From: CAVZTX01 sp963778375
GTDB taxonomy: Bacteria; Chloroflexota; Ktedonobacteria; Ktedonobacterales; Ktedonobacteraceae
Assembly (NCBI GenBank): GCA_963778375.1
Contig: CAVZTX010000019.1
Location: 118,008 to 182,007, forward strand
DNA length: 64,000 nucleotides
Reading direction: 5' to 3'
The notes beneath the pieces were generated by a model. The model ran no database searches, was not told the origin of the DNA, and worked only from the letters and a program-made list of their open reading frames with translations. Position numbers and translations under genes: made by a program. Numbering within the stretch: the first letter of the stretch is position 1; each line of letters starts with the position of its first letter. Shown one piece after another: positions 45,075 through 55,143 of this stretch.

Positions 45075-46499
45075 ATGGAGCAGCCGCAAGATCGCATAAT
45101 GGACGGAGACCTACAAACTCTGGGTCTCCAATCCATCCTAAAAATGCTCGCACTCAGTGGCAAAACCGGTACACTCTTCGTGTATTCCGGGCCAGAAACC
45201 CTTACCATCGGCCTGCATAAAGGCCTCATCATCGCATTGCGTGAAGAAGGTATACCTCAGCCAGAACTGCTCAACATGCTTTGTCTGATTAACAAACTTG
45301 ATCCCCCTCGTGCTCAAACAGTACGCGAAATGGCTCAAGGTGATTCTCAAGTTGCTCTAGCTCTCCTTGTCGAACGTAACTGGATGAGCAAAGCCGAAGT
45401 GCAGCGTCGCCTGGAATTTGCCGTGACACAGTCAATCAGCCACGCGCTGCGCTGGATTGAAGGACGCTTCTCCTTTCATCGCCACCTTGTCACTATGAAA
45501 AGCATTATGGAGCCGCTCAACGTCGATACCATGCTCCTCGAAGCCCTGCGCCAGGCCGACGAATGGGAAGAAATGGGAGGATCAATAGCCAATACCCCAG
45601 GAACAACACCCCTGACTCGTACCACCGTAGCAAGGTGGCTCCCCGAAATTAACAACGACGTGCGCAGTCTCGGACTCAGTCAGGAACATATTGAGGTGCT
45701 CTGTCTCTCCAACGGAGAACTGCCACTACAAGCCATGGCGTTAGCCCTTATGATTCCGGAAGCTCGTATCGCACGCATCATGTCCCGCCTGATTGAACTT
45801 CGCCTCATCGAAGTAGTTGATACGGCCCTGGAGGGACAGCTACAGCAAGACCTGTCGAACATTATCATTATGTGCCAGCACTCGCTGGTCCAACAACGGC
45901 AAAATGCCTCTCCTGAACAGCACCTTCTCGGGCTGATCAAAACTCTCTCCCAGTGCATAAATGGCTTGCTGATCCATCATGGCAAATATGCAAAAAGCCT
46001 GCGAGGGCGAGGATTACTTCCCGTCGCCGAAATCATCCGTTACCTGGAGCATCGTTTTGCCCAATCGTTACATCTGTTGGCAAAACAACAATTTCCTATC
46101 TTAGAAACTGTCAACTTCATCAATGGTCAGCTCGACTGTTCTGAAATTTTACATCTGAACCGCTTAGTCAAGGGGGAACAGCTTGAAGAATTTTACTGGG
46201 AGGCAGTGCTAGGCCTTACGATGTTCTTACGCACTGTATTCGCCACGTTGTTGCACGATGAAGTAGGAAACTCGCATACAGGTCGTCAACTCAACGTCGT
46301 CTGGAAAGCCTTTCTCACGGAAATTGACCAGGAAATGCAGCAATACCAGGTCTATCGTGCATATCAAAACACCAGACGTGAACCCATGCACGCAGTGGGA
46401 ATGTTGCCAGACTGGAAGAATATGCCAGAGAGTGAGCGTGGCAAAGGAAACAATGTCAATCCTCCCTGGTCCTCTGAGACGCAAAGGAGGTCGATCTAA
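45075..46499 (+). CDS. DUF4388 (PatA N-terminal-like) protein
   Basis: The 474-residue protein begins with the DUF4388 block: DGDLQTLGLQSILKMLALS, then GTLFVYSGPETLTIGLHKGLI, and continues with a helical region and SHALRWIEGRFSFHR. DUF4388 occurs at the start of PatA-type regulators in cyanobacteria and in many chemosensory clusters. The second half is helical and unassigned. It opens the operon: its stop overlaps the next start (TAATG). I use ATG 45075; the same frame is open upstream to 44943 but has no conserved content. Confidence 0.85.
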   Translation: MEQPQDRIMDGDLQTLGLQSILKMLALSGKTGTLFVYSGPETLTIGLHKGLIIALREEGIPQPELLNMLCLINKLDPPRAQTVREMAQGDSQVALALLVERNWMSKAEVQRRLEFAVTQSISHALRWIEGRFSFHRHLVTMKSIMEPLNVDTMLLEALRQADEWEEMGGSIANTPGTTPLTRTTVARWLPEINNDVRSLGLSQEHIEVLCLSNGELPLQAMALALMIPEARIARIMSRLIELRLIEVVDTALEGQLQQDLSNIIIMCQHSLVQQRQNASPEQHLLGLIKTLSQCINGLLIHHGKYAKSLRGRGLLPVAEIIRYLEHRFAQSLHLLAKQQFPILETVNFINGQLDCSEILHLNRLVKGEQLEEFYWEAVLGLTMFLRTVFATLLHDEVGNSHTGRQLNVVWKAFLTEIDQEMQQYQVYRAYQNTRREPMHAVGMLPDWKNMPESERGKGNNVNPPWSSETQRRSI

Positions 46500-46954
46500 T
46501 GAGGGAACCGACTGTACTAGTTGTGGATGATAGCCCCACAGTACGCAAAATCGTCCAAATGACCCTACAGCGCGAACATATTCGCGTCATAACTGCTAGT
46601 GATGGCTTGAGTGCACTTACTTCCGTCGCGGACGAAATGCCTGCTGTTATCCTCCTTGATATCCAATTACCTCGTATGGATGGGTACCATATTTGCCAGA
46701 TAATCCGCAAAAACTTGCAGTTTCGCCAAATACCCATTATTATGCTCAGTGGGAAAGATGGGTTGTTTGATAAGATGCGTGGTCGGCTGGCCGGATCGAC
46801 CGAATATTTGACCAAACCCTTCGACTCAGCCGAATTGGTACGAACCGTAAAAAAGCATCTTGCCAACTGGCAGGAGCGCACTGGAGGGGGAAGATCCGAG
46901 CAATGGCCACCGCGGCACGAAGGTATGCGCCCGCGTCTTAGACGACGTGGATAA
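46499..46954 (+). CDS. CheY-like response regulator, PilG type
   Basis: A single receiver domain of about 120 residues with Asp10/Asp11, phosphorylation Asp54 (LLDIQLPRMDG) and Lys in LTKPF, followed by a basic Arg-rich tail of some 25 residues (GMRPRLRRRG at the end). It has no DNA-binding domain. By position behind the DUF4388 gene and before another receiver it corresponds to the PilG/PixG place of Pil-Chp and Pix clusters. Start overlaps the upstream stop. Confidence 0.9.
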   Translation: MREPTVLVVDDSPTVRKIVQMTLQREHIRVITASDGLSALTSVADEMPAVILLDIQLPRMDGYHICQIIRKNLQFRQIPIIMLSGKDGLFDKMRGRLAGSTEYLTKPFDSAELVRTVKKHLANWQERTGGGRSEQWPPRHEGMRPRLRRRG

Positions 46955-47030
46955 ACATGCTGTACTAGCCTTTCTTTCCTATTGACTGGGTGCAATGAAT
47001 TGCGCCTTTACACAGGAAAGGTATAATGAG

Positions 47031-47396
47031 ATGCCGGGGCAGAAGATACTCGTTGTAGACGATAGCTGGACAGAGTTGACCATGATAGCGACACCACTAC
47101 GTAACAGTGGCTTCGAAGTGGTGACTGCCGTTGATGGTGACGAAGCCCTTGAAAAAGTCTTCAGAGAGCGACCACACTGTATCGTACTCGATGTGGTCTT
47201 GCCCAAACAAAACGGGTTTCAATTGTGTCGGAGGCTTAAAAATCTGGAAGCAAGTAAGCACATACCAATTATTTTATTGACGAGTAAAAGTACTCCCCTG
47301 GACAAATCCTGGGGATTACGGCAGGGTGCTGACTTGTACATGACGAAGCCATTTAATGAAATTGAGCTGGTCGACAGCGTACGTCGTCTCGTCTAA
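47031..47396 (+). CDS. CheY-like response regulator, PilH type
   Basis: This 121-residue protein is a bare receiver domain: Asp10/Asp11 (VVDDSWTE), Asp54 (VLDVVLPKQNG), Thr in LLTSK and Lys in MTKPF. ATG 47031 follows GGAAAGG; an earlier ATG at 46995 would add 12 residues of no family type. It is the second receiver in the cluster, the PilH/PixH place, and may act as a phosphate sink or second output. Confidence 0.92.
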   Translation: MPGQKILVVDDSWTELTMIATPLRNSGFEVVTAVDGDEALEKVFRERPHCIVLDVVLPKQNGFQLCRRLKNLEASKHIPIILLTSKSTPLDKSWGLRQGADLYMTKPFNEIELVDSVRRLV

Positions 47397-47603
47397 ACTC
47401 ACTATTCATTCATCCACCTTGTCATGGCAGCCAGAAATACTATCTCCTTCACGTATCAACACAACATTGATGCTATTGCATGTGTACCGAAAGGGATTTG
47501 GGGTGTTCCCACGTACACTCTTTTACGCTCTCCCCTACAGGCGGCGAACAATGAAGGGAAAAGCATCTAGGGTCATAATCGATCAGCCCAGAAAGGCAGC
47601 GCA

Positions 47604-48281
47604 GTGGAAAGCTCAGACCTAAAAAAACGCATGGATACAGGAGCTGCTAACGGCAACCAACTCACAGCCCCCAACTTCCGGAGCGTCAGCGAAATAACCG
47701 GGCGCCTACAAGGAACCGCCCTACGACAAGCAGCACAAAATGCTCTTGCGGGACTCCACAGGGCACAGAGCGAGGCAGCACAACTGCAGGACCCTGCCCT
47801 TGTTGTACCCCAACAAGGTCAACTTCACCTCGTCTTCACACTTCTCGAATGTGAACTCGCACTCAATGCCGAACACATCCAGGGAGTGGAAAGGCTAGTG
47901 GATGTTACCCCTGTTCCCAATGTCGCTGATTGGGTCAGCGGAGTGATTAATCTACGTGGCTCCATCGCATCCGTCGTAGACCTGCGTACATTTCTCGGCT
48001 TGGAGCGACTGCCATACAATCCGCGTACCCGCCTGTTATCCGTCCAGTACCATGATATGGTCATTTGCCTGGTTGTCGATAGCGTCAGTGAGATGTTGCC
48101 AATCTCTGAAACAGCTATCGTAGAAGCACAGCCGCCTGGCTTCAACATGCGCCAGACTACTATTCCACAATGGATTACTCCCTATGCTTCTGGGAGTGCC
48201 AGAGTAGGAAAACGAAGTATTGTGTTGTTGGATGCAGCACGTCTCCTGTTTTCTGACAAGATGCAGCACTACGAAATCTAA
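47604..48281 (+). CDS. CheW-like adaptor protein
   Basis: The C-terminal 150 residues are a CheW domain: LVFTLLECELALNAEHIQGVERLVDVTPVPNVADWVSG, shown by LALNAEHIQGVERLV and VINLRGSIASVVDLRTFLG. CheW links chemoreceptors to the CheA kinase. About 70 polar residues precede the domain. The start is GTG 47604 with GAAAGG before it; ATG 47631 is an alternative without Shine-Dalgarno. Position matches PilI/PixI. Confidence 0.9.
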   Translation: MESSDLKKRMDTGAANGNQLTAPNFRSVSEITGRLQGTALRQAAQNALAGLHRAQSEAAQLQDPALVVPQQGQLHLVFTLLECELALNAEHIQGVERLVDVTPVPNVADWVSGVINLRGSIASVVDLRTFLGLERLPYNPRTRLLSVQYHDMVICLVVDSVSEMLPISETAIVEAQPPGFNMRQTTIPQWITPYASGSARVGKRSIVLLDAARLLFSDKMQHYEI

Positions 48282-48371
48282 TAACGCCCGGCTAACAGCG
48301 CAGTTCCTACCCAGCAGGTAGGACTGCGTAATGACAAAGGCCACGGGCACCCTTAAAGGAGGGCTTGGAGG

Positions 48372-50720
48372 ATGAATGAACGCAACAAAGGTGCAACATC
48401 AATCGATACGCTGATGAAGATAGGGCTGTCTGCATCAACTGCCATACCTGTCATCTTAATTGCCATACTTGGCATATTTGCGCACCTCATCGATCCAACG
48501 GCATTCGTATTCGTCGTTGGCGCTTGTGCCATGATTGTCTTGATAGCAGTCCTGACCATTAATTATTTTGTTCGCCGTAGGATCCAGGACCGTCTTTTGG
48601 GGCTTGTTGATGTCTGCCGTAACTACGCCGGTGGGGATCGTGCCGTTCGCGCAACTGTCGTCGGCGATGACGAATTCGCAATGTTGTCCATGTCCCTCAA
48701 CACTCTACTTGATAGTCAAGGCCTTATATCAGGTGGTACTGTATCCAACAGTAGTGTCGGGAGTGGCAATGACGCGGCAGCGCTTCAAGCACAAATTGAA
48801 AAACTACTCCAGGAAGTCAGCGCCGTTGGTGATGGTGATCTGCGTGTGCAAGCTGAAGTAACGCCAGACACCCTCGGCGTTCTCGCCGACTCCTTCAACT
48901 ATATGATTGAAGAGCTTGCGAAAGTCGTTGGGCGCGTCCAAAACACCGCTCTGCAAGTCACGCATGCGACACGCCGTATCCTTGATCGCTCCGCGGAACT
49001 GGCTCAAGCCTCTGAAACCCAGGTGGCGCAAATTTCTCAGACCACCGAAGCAGTGGAAGCTCTCGCTATCTTCATTCAGAACGTTGCGCGCAACGCCCAG
49101 TCGAGTGCTGAAGCTGCCCAGGAAGCGTTGCGCAACGCCAACACCGGTGAAGTCGCTGTGCGCCAAACCATCGACGGTATGATGCTCATTCGTGAGAATG
49201 TCCAGGAAACCTCGAAGAAGATCAAGCGCCTCGGCGAGCGCTCCAATGAGATTGGCGAAATCGTGCGTATCATTGAAGACATCGCGGATCAGACAAACCT
49301 CCTCGCCCTCAACGCCGCTATCCAGTCCGCCATGGCGGGCGAGCACGGACGTGGTTTCGCAGTCGTGGCCGACGAAATTCGACTCCTCGCAGAACGTTCA
49401 ACAGAATCAACCAAGCGTATTGCCACGCTCGTAAAAAGCATCCAGGGAGATACATTTGAAGCAGTCGTAGCTATGGAAGACAGCACCCAGGAAGTCGTCA
49501 AAGGCTCTCAACTCGCCGATGAAGCAGGTCGCGCCCTCAGTTCGATCTATATCGCTGTCGAACGCCAGGCACAGATGATCGAGAGCATCGCCCGCGCCGC
49601 AAATGAGCAGGCAAGCGTATCTGAGAACGTTGCCGTCGCTATGGGCCAGATCTCTGAAATCACACGTCAGACAAACACAGGTACCCAGGAAGCCGCCGTC
49701 AGCGTCAGTTATCTCTCTGAACTGGCGGATCAACTGCGTGCCTCGGTCGCAACCTTCCGTTTGCCCGATCGCATTAACGAATCGGTTGATGTCTTCCCCA
49801 GTATGGGTGGTGTCCCTGCCTTGCCTAGTGGCAATGGCGATCAATTCTACGCTCAAGATATGGGTATGAACTCCGGCAGTGATTGGAACCAGCCCTTCTC
49901 TGGCGATCTTCTGCCACTCCCCCAGATGCAGGACCAGGGAAACTCAGGCTCAATGGCGGCCTTAACTGCGCACGCCGGACAATTCGCCTTCAGCAATCAA
50001 CAAGACTTCGGCAATCAACCCTCCTTTGGAGGACCACATTTCGGGAACCAGCCAGCCTATAATGGGCAGCGCTCGTATGATAATCAGCAGAACTTCGGTG
50101 GCCAGCAGCCATTTGCCAGCCAGCCGGGCAATAGCGGTCAGCGTTCTTATGATAACCAACAGAACTTCGGTGGTCAACGCCCATTTGACAACCAGCAATC
50201 CTATAATGGGCAACGTTCATATGACAACCAGCAAGGCTTCGGATCCCAGCGTCCCTTTGGAGGCCAGCCAAATTTTGGTGGTCAGCAGCCCTTTGAGCAG
50301 CAACAAGGCTTTGGAGGCCAGCGCCCCTTTGGAAGCCAGCCGAATTTTAGCAACCAGCAACCGTTGGACAACCAGCCTAACTTCTCGGGACAACAGCCAT
50401 CTGGCGGCTATCCAAACTTTGCAGAACCAAGGAGCTTTGATAACCAACAAAACTTTGGAGGTCAGCAGCCATTTGGCAATCCACCTGATTCTGCATCAGG
50501 CTTCGCTGGCCGAGGTCAGGGCCAACCTGTGTTTCCGTCTGTCAACCAGACGCCATTTGTCCAACAACAGCCCTTTGGAACACCGCCACCATCTCAGCCT
50601 GGGCAATCGCCTGCATCGCGTCAGCGTTGGAAAGGCCCCCAGCAGAATCAAAATCAACCATCGTTTGGTCAAGATCAGGGCCCTTTCCCTCCTAACGGTA
50701 ACGGGCAATTTGGTCAATAG
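48372..50720 (+). CDS. Methyl-accepting chemotaxis protein with Gln/Asn/Gly/Phe-rich tail
   Basis: The 782-residue receptor has two membrane helices (about 14-36 and 39-62) with almost no loop between them, so no external sensor domain. Two HAMP-like segments follow (60-115 and 135-190), then the signalling helices with the hairpin tip NLLALNAAIQSAMAGEHGRG and VVADEIRLLAERS. The signalling part ends near residue 470. The last 310 residues are low complexity: a linker, then repeats of the type SYDNQQNFGGQ-PF (about 540-710). No CheB/CheR-binding pentapeptide is seen at the C-terminus. Position corresponds to PilJ/PixJ. Confidence 0.92.
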   Translation: MNERNKGATSIDTLMKIGLSASTAIPVILIAILGIFAHLIDPTAFVFVVGACAMIVLIAVLTINYFVRRRIQDRLLGLVDVCRNYAGGDRAVRATVVGDDEFAMLSMSLNTLLDSQGLISGGTVSNSSVGSGNDAAALQAQIEKLLQEVSAVGDGDLRVQAEVTPDTLGVLADSFNYMIEELAKVVGRVQNTALQVTHATRRILDRSAELAQASETQVAQISQTTEAVEALAIFIQNVARNAQSSAEAAQEALRNANTGEVAVRQTIDGMMLIRENVQETSKKIKRLGERSNEIGEIVRIIEDIADQTNLLALNAAIQSAMAGEHGRGFAVVADEIRLLAERSTESTKRIATLVKSIQGDTFEAVVAMEDSTQEVVKGSQLADEAGRALSSIYIAVERQAQMIESIARAANEQASVSENVAVAMGQISEITRQTNTGTQEAAVSVSYLSELADQLRASVATFRLPDRINESVDVFPSMGGVPALPSGNGDQFYAQDMGMNSGSDWNQPFSGDLLPLPQMQDQGNSGSMAALTAHAGQFAFSNQQDFGNQPSFGGPHFGNQPAYNGQRSYDNQQNFGGQQPFASQPGNSGQRSYDNQQNFGGQRPFDNQQSYNGQRSYDNQQGFGSQRPFGGQPNFGGQQPFEQQQGFGGQRPFGSQPNFSNQQPLDNQPNFSGQQPSGGYPNFAEPRSFDNQQNFGGQQPFGNPPDSASGFAGRGQGQPVFPSVNQTPFVQQQPFGTPPPSQPGQSPASRQRWKGPQQNQNQPSFGQDQGPFPPNGNGQFGQ
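49990..50500 (+). repeat. In-frame degenerate tandem repeats in the receptor tail
   Basis: About twenty imperfect units rich in CAG, CAA, AAC, GGC and TTT codons encode alternating NQQ, GGQ, RPF, PNF and QSY modules. Units are 9-14 codons long and differ by point changes, so this is an old coding expansion rather than a fresh DNA slippage array. Confidence 0.8.
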
Positions 50721-50755
50721 CAGATAGAGACCCGTGTGTAAGGGGTGCGTGCAGC

Positions 50756-53700
50756 ATGTCAAATACATTTGATAAACTATCAGTCCTCGATTCGTTTATC
50801 GAAGAGGTAAATAGTTATTTGCCTGAAATCGAAGCGAATCTTAACCACCTGAGGATTGTGCAACAATCGTCGCCAGAATTATCAAACGGTGACATGGTAG
50901 CTCTTGAGGAGACATACCGCCGCACTCATACCATTGGTGGCTCCGCTTCAATGATGGATTTCCCCGGCTTAGCTCATGTGGCTCATGGCATGGAGGACAT
51001 CCTTGGTGATGTATTAGATGGCATAGCCACTCTTGATCTTGCCACCATTGACCTGTTGCATCGTTCTCTCGGACGCATGCACCGCCTGCTAGATGGCATC
51101 CGCACTGGCATTGATGAAGATGCCATAATTGCTGAGGATGACGCTGACTACGATCAATATCGTACTGCAATCGAATCATCTGCTGAATCGCCTGAATCGC
51201 CTGAGTCGGTAGGATCTCCTGCTGAAACATCGCCTCAAGAAGACGAAAGCACGCAGATCACCGATGCTAGATTGCGCACTACAACAGACGAAGCGCTCTC
51301 CACCTCAACATCCAATTCACCGCAATCGCCATCCGAATCATCATTACCTTCGCTCGACGAGATGGTAGCATCTTTCCACGCTCCCACTACCGATGTAGGA
51401 GAGGAAGTTGCTTGGCCAGAAGAACCTGCTCCACAGATCGAGGTATATGCACCCCCTCAACAAGAAGAGGTGCAGGAAGAACCTCAAACACCATCTGAAC
51501 CACTATTGCCAGCAGCACAGCAGCCAAGCGCTCTGGAGGTACTGGCTGCAACAACACAGTCTACATCTACTCGAGTAACTCCGCCTCCAATGGTGAATGA
51601 TCAAGTAGCTGCCATAGATGACAACACAGCAATTACCACTAGCCGTACAGACATTGCACCAAGCTCCGCTTTGTTCTCTCGCGTCTATAACGATATGCAG
51701 GAGGATACGCAGAACCTCGAAACGCAGGCAAGCTCCTTGCAGCGTACCCTCACCCAATTGCGTCTCGCCGTCTCCGTGATTGAAGCACAACGAACCGAAT
51801 TCCGGGGCTTCCTCGATGGATCTAAAGACGCCCTTGACCGTATGGAGGACTGGGCCGGTAAGGCTATGGGCCTGAATCTGCGTAATAGTCCCGAGCAGGT
51901 ACGGCGCTATCTTCCGCTCTCCGTCATGTGGGTAGCAAATAGCAAGCTTAAAAAAGTGCTCGATCTGCTCGTTATGATGACCAGCAACGTGGAGATGACT
52001 GACGACCAGATACGCACCAACCTGCAACACTTGCGCTCCTCGCTGGAAGCTTGTGGAGTTGCCTTTGGGCAGTGGCAGAGTGGTTCATCCCCCCTGTTAC
52101 CTACTGAACCAGGTTGGACATCATGGGCAATGCAAGTCTCCCCTATCCGTGATCGCGTCACCTTCGAGCGCCAGGGTGACCCAGTTGCTATGCGAGCCGA
52201 GATTGAAGCCAAACTCCGTGAAGAACTCCGCCGTGAATATGAGGAACGCCCCCAAACCCTCGCGGCACGCACGGAACTCGAGCGTCAGATACGCAAAGAA
52301 ATATTGCGTGAGCTTGAGAACAATCGACAATTACAGGAAAGCCTGGCTGGCTCTGCCCGTACTGAAACGGTGCAGGAGATTGAGTCGCGCCTGCGCACCC
52401 AAATCGAAATCGAGGTACGCCGTGAATTTCTGAGCCAGCTTACAGGGGAAGTGGAAGAGGAGGCAGAAGAACCAGAATCTGTATCACCAGGACAATCAGC
52501 GGCATTTCTTGCCTCCACATCACCGGTACTCCCACCTCCACCGCAACTCGCTGTTCCAGTCGTGTCCACCTACTCGTCATCCGCGCCGTCCATAGGCAGT
52601 GAATTTGCAGAAGAGGCGGCTGAACTTTTCCGTCTAGAGGCCGAGGAACATCTTAAAGCTATCAGCACCAACCTGGCTGGTCTCGAAAACGCACCCGATG
52701 ATCGTGACCTCATCCAGGGTATTCGTCGCCCCATTCACACGCTCAAAGGTGCGGCAGGTATGATGGGCTTCCGCACTATTGCTGACCTCTGCCATATTTC
52801 TGAAGACCTTCTCGATAGCGTCATGGAAGGTGCCATCGCTATTTCGCCTAACGTGCTCAGTCTCATTCTCGATACCACCGAAGCGCTGGATGTGCTGATC
52901 AGCGGTAAAGAGTCCGAACAGCATAACGACGAAGCCATACAATCGCTTCGCGTCCGCTACGTCGAACTGCTCGGCGAGCATCATACTCCCGCTGGAGAAG
53001 AGGAACTTGATACAGAGATAGAAGAGGCCAACGATGTGGCCATTATAGAAGCGCCTTCCGTTAGCGGTGTCGTAACCGCTGCTCAGGCCGCTGAAGCAAG
53101 TGTACAACGTTCAGCAGGCGCAAACCTCAGCGTACGCGTCTCCCTCCAAAAGCTCGACGAACTCGTCAACCTTTTTGGCGAACTGCTGGTCAATCGCAGC
53201 ATCCTGGAGGAGCGCATCCAGCGTTTGATGCGACTGGTAGCAGATGCAAGTGTCAGTAGCGCTCGTCTACGCGACGTAGGTCAGAAATTGGAGAGCCGCT
53301 TTGAGGCTGCAACCTTGCCCAGTGGTCGTTCTGTCCAGGTAATGCCCGGACAAGGCTCACAGAATCTTGCCCTGCCTGCTAACAGCAACGGCAAGCACAC
53401 CAATGGCCCATCACACCTTGCCGACTTTGACGAACTCGAACTCGACCGCTACACCGAATTTCACCAACTCGCTCGTGGCCTGAGCGAAGGCATTTCGGAC
53501 ATGACCACGCTCAGTAATGAAATGGAAACCGCCATTCGTGAATGTGAAGGCGTCTTTGGTCGTGAAAATCGCCTCAGTACGACTTTCCAGGATCGTTTAA
53601 TGAAGGCCCGTCTGGTGCCCCTTTCCACCATGATCCCTCGTCTCTATCGTACCGCCCGTGCGGTGGCACTGAAGCAGCAGAAGGATTTCAATTTCGTAGT

Positions 53701-55126
53701 CGAGGGTCAAGAGACCGAAGTAGACCGTACCGTGATTGAAGAAATTGCCGGACCATTGCTTCATCTCATGCGCAATGCAGTCAACCACGCAATTGAAACG
53801 CCCGAAATCCGTCTTGAAAAAGGCAAGTCACCCGCCGGACAGATAAAACTTTCTGCTGCCTATGAAGGGAACCAGGTCGTCATCACCGTACGTGATGATG
53901 GTACCGGCATTGATCCAGAGCGTATACGCCAATCAGCCATTTCGCGTGGGCTCATCCGTCCAGATCAAGTGCTCAGTGATAATGAAATAATCGACCTCAT
54001 CTTCCGACCGGGCTTCTCAACCGCTGCAGTCCTGAGTGAGGAAAGCGGCCGCGGCGTTGGCCTCGACGTCGTGCGTGACAGTGTATCTCGTCTGAGAGGA
54101 ATGCTCGAAGTCGAATTTATGCCAGGTCAGGGAACTGCGTTCACCATGAAGTTCCCAACCAGTCTGGCCATCCAAAGTGCCATGATGGTACAAGTCAAAG
54201 ATCAACAGTTTGCCCTTCCTACGGTAATGGTCGAGGCCATAGGTCGCCTGGATAACTTCAAACGTTCCATGTTTGGTGGACAACCAGCTATAATCGTTCA
54301 GAACGAGACTTATCCTATAACCTTGCTCGCGCATCTTTTAGGCACTCCAGTCGGCATAGTTGATGAAAAAGCTCCACTGCTGCTCGTGAATACCGGTGGT
54401 CAAAGAGTCGCGTTGCTCGTCGATGTCGTTAAAGGCAAAATGGACGTAGTAATGAAGAATCTAGGCCCCCATCTACGCCAGGTCCGCGGCATTGCAGGTG
54501 GTACCGTACTGGGTAATGGGCGTGTCGTGCTCATCCTCGAACTTATAGAACTGCTTTCAGCCGCACGCTCTCGCGCAAAAGCTGAATCAGCCTCTATACC
54601 TATGCCTGCGCATCTAGAAAATCTTGCCATACCGCCTCAGCAATCGGCAGCACCCGCCCGTACAAACGTTGAGGTATCAACAACACTCGCTGACCGTCGC
54701 AGCATGATCATATCAGCGCCTCCAGTCACAGCAGCCGAATCAGAGCATGGCAAATACGTCCTTGTAGTAGACGATAGCCCAAGTGTACGTCGAGTCGTCA
54801 GCAACATGCTCAAGCAACATGGCTGGGAAGTCCAGGTAGCGCGTGATGGTGGTGAAGCCCTGGAAATGGTCACACGTGAAGTGCCCGCTGCCGTCCTACT
54901 CGACATCGAAATGCCGCGCATGGATGGCTACGAACTTATCGCCACCATCCGAGCACAGGAACAATATCGCCAACTCCCACTCGTTGTATTGACCTCCCGC
55001 GCCGCCTCCAAACACCAGCAGCGCGCAATACAACTCGGAGCCAATGCCTACGTCGTCAAACCCTACCAGGACGAGGAACTCATCAACCTCCTCAACACCC
55101 TCGTCTACGGCACAACCGTACGCTAA
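50756..55126 (+). CDS. CheA-type hybrid histidine kinase (ChpA/PilL-like)
   Basis: The 1456-residue kinase has an N-terminal Hpt-like domain with His58 (RRTHTIGGSASMM), a long acidic linker, a helical and coiled-coil part (about 310-575), a second Hpt domain with His661 (IHTLKGAAGMMGF), the dimer helices, the ATPase domain (LMRNAVNHAIE near 1005, DDGTGID near 1046, GRGVGLDVVRD), a CheW-like domain, and a C-terminal receiver with Asp1383 (LLDIEMPRMDG). No CheY-binding P2 domain is seen. The plan matches ChpA/PixL kinases that govern type IV pili. It is the end of the cluster; a small gene follows 17 bp later. Confidence 0.94.
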   Translation: MSNTFDKLSVLDSFIEEVNSYLPEIEANLNHLRIVQQSSPELSNGDMVALEETYRRTHTIGGSASMMDFPGLAHVAHGMEDILGDVLDGIATLDLATIDLLHRSLGRMHRLLDGIRTGIDEDAIIAEDDADYDQYRTAIESSAESPESPESVGSPAETSPQEDESTQITDARLRTTTDEALSTSTSNSPQSPSESSLPSLDEMVASFHAPTTDVGEEVAWPEEPAPQIEVYAPPQQEEVQEEPQTPSEPLLPAAQQPSALEVLAATTQSTSTRVTPPPMVNDQVAAIDDNTAITTSRTDIAPSSALFSRVYNDMQEDTQNLETQASSLQRTLTQLRLAVSVIEAQRTEFRGFLDGSKDALDRMEDWAGKAMGLNLRNSPEQVRRYLPLSVMWVANSKLKKVLDLLVMMTSNVEMTDDQIRTNLQHLRSSLEACGVAFGQWQSGSSPLLPTEPGWTSWAMQVSPIRDRVTFERQGDPVAMRAEIEAKLREELRREYEERPQTLAARTELERQIRKEILRELENNRQLQESLAGSARTETVQEIESRLRTQIEIEVRREFLSQLTGEVEEEAEEPESVSPGQSAAFLASTSPVLPPPPQLAVPVVSTYSSSAPSIGSEFAEEAAELFRLEAEEHLKAISTNLAGLENAPDDRDLIQGIRRPIHTLKGAAGMMGFRTIADLCHISEDLLDSVMEGAIAISPNVLSLILDTTEALDVLISGKESEQHNDEAIQSLRVRYVELLGEHHTPAGEEELDTEIEEANDVAIIEAPSVSGVVTAAQAAEASVQRSAGANLSVRVSLQKLDELVNLFGELLVNRSILEERIQRLMRLVADASVSSARLRDVGQKLESRFEAATLPSGRSVQVMPGQGSQNLALPANSNGKHTNGPSHLADFDELELDRYTEFHQLARGLSEGISDMTTLSNEMETAIRECEGVFGRENRLSTTFQDRLMKARLVPLSTMIPRLYRTARAVALKQQKDFNFVVEGQETEVDRTVIEEIAGPLLHLMRNAVNHAIETPEIRLEKGKSPAGQIKLSAAYEGNQVVITVRDDGTGIDPERIRQSAISRGLIRPDQVLSDNEIIDLIFRPGFSTAAVLSEESGRGVGLDVVRDSVSRLRGMLEVEFMPGQGTAFTMKFPTSLAIQSAMMVQVKDQQFALPTVMVEAIGRLDNFKRSMFGGQPAIIVQNETYPITLLAHLLGTPVGIVDEKAPLLLVNTGGQRVALLVDVVKGKMDVVMKNLGPHLRQVRGIAGGTVLGNGRVVLILELIELLSAARSRAKAESASIPMPAHLENLAIPPQQSAAPARTNVEVSTTLADRRSMIISAPPVTAAESEHGKYVLVVDDSPSVRRVVSNMLKQHGWEVQVARDGGEALEMVTREVPAAVLLDIEMPRMDGYELIATIRAQEQYRQLPLVVLTSRAASKHQQRAIQLGANAYVVKPYQDEELINLLNTLVYGTTVR

Positions 55127-55143
55127 GCTAAAGGAGATCTTAT

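Noticed and set aside
49990..50500. Repeated array considered as CRISPR
   Set aside because: The repeats are degenerate, in frame and without regular spacers; they encode the receptor tail.
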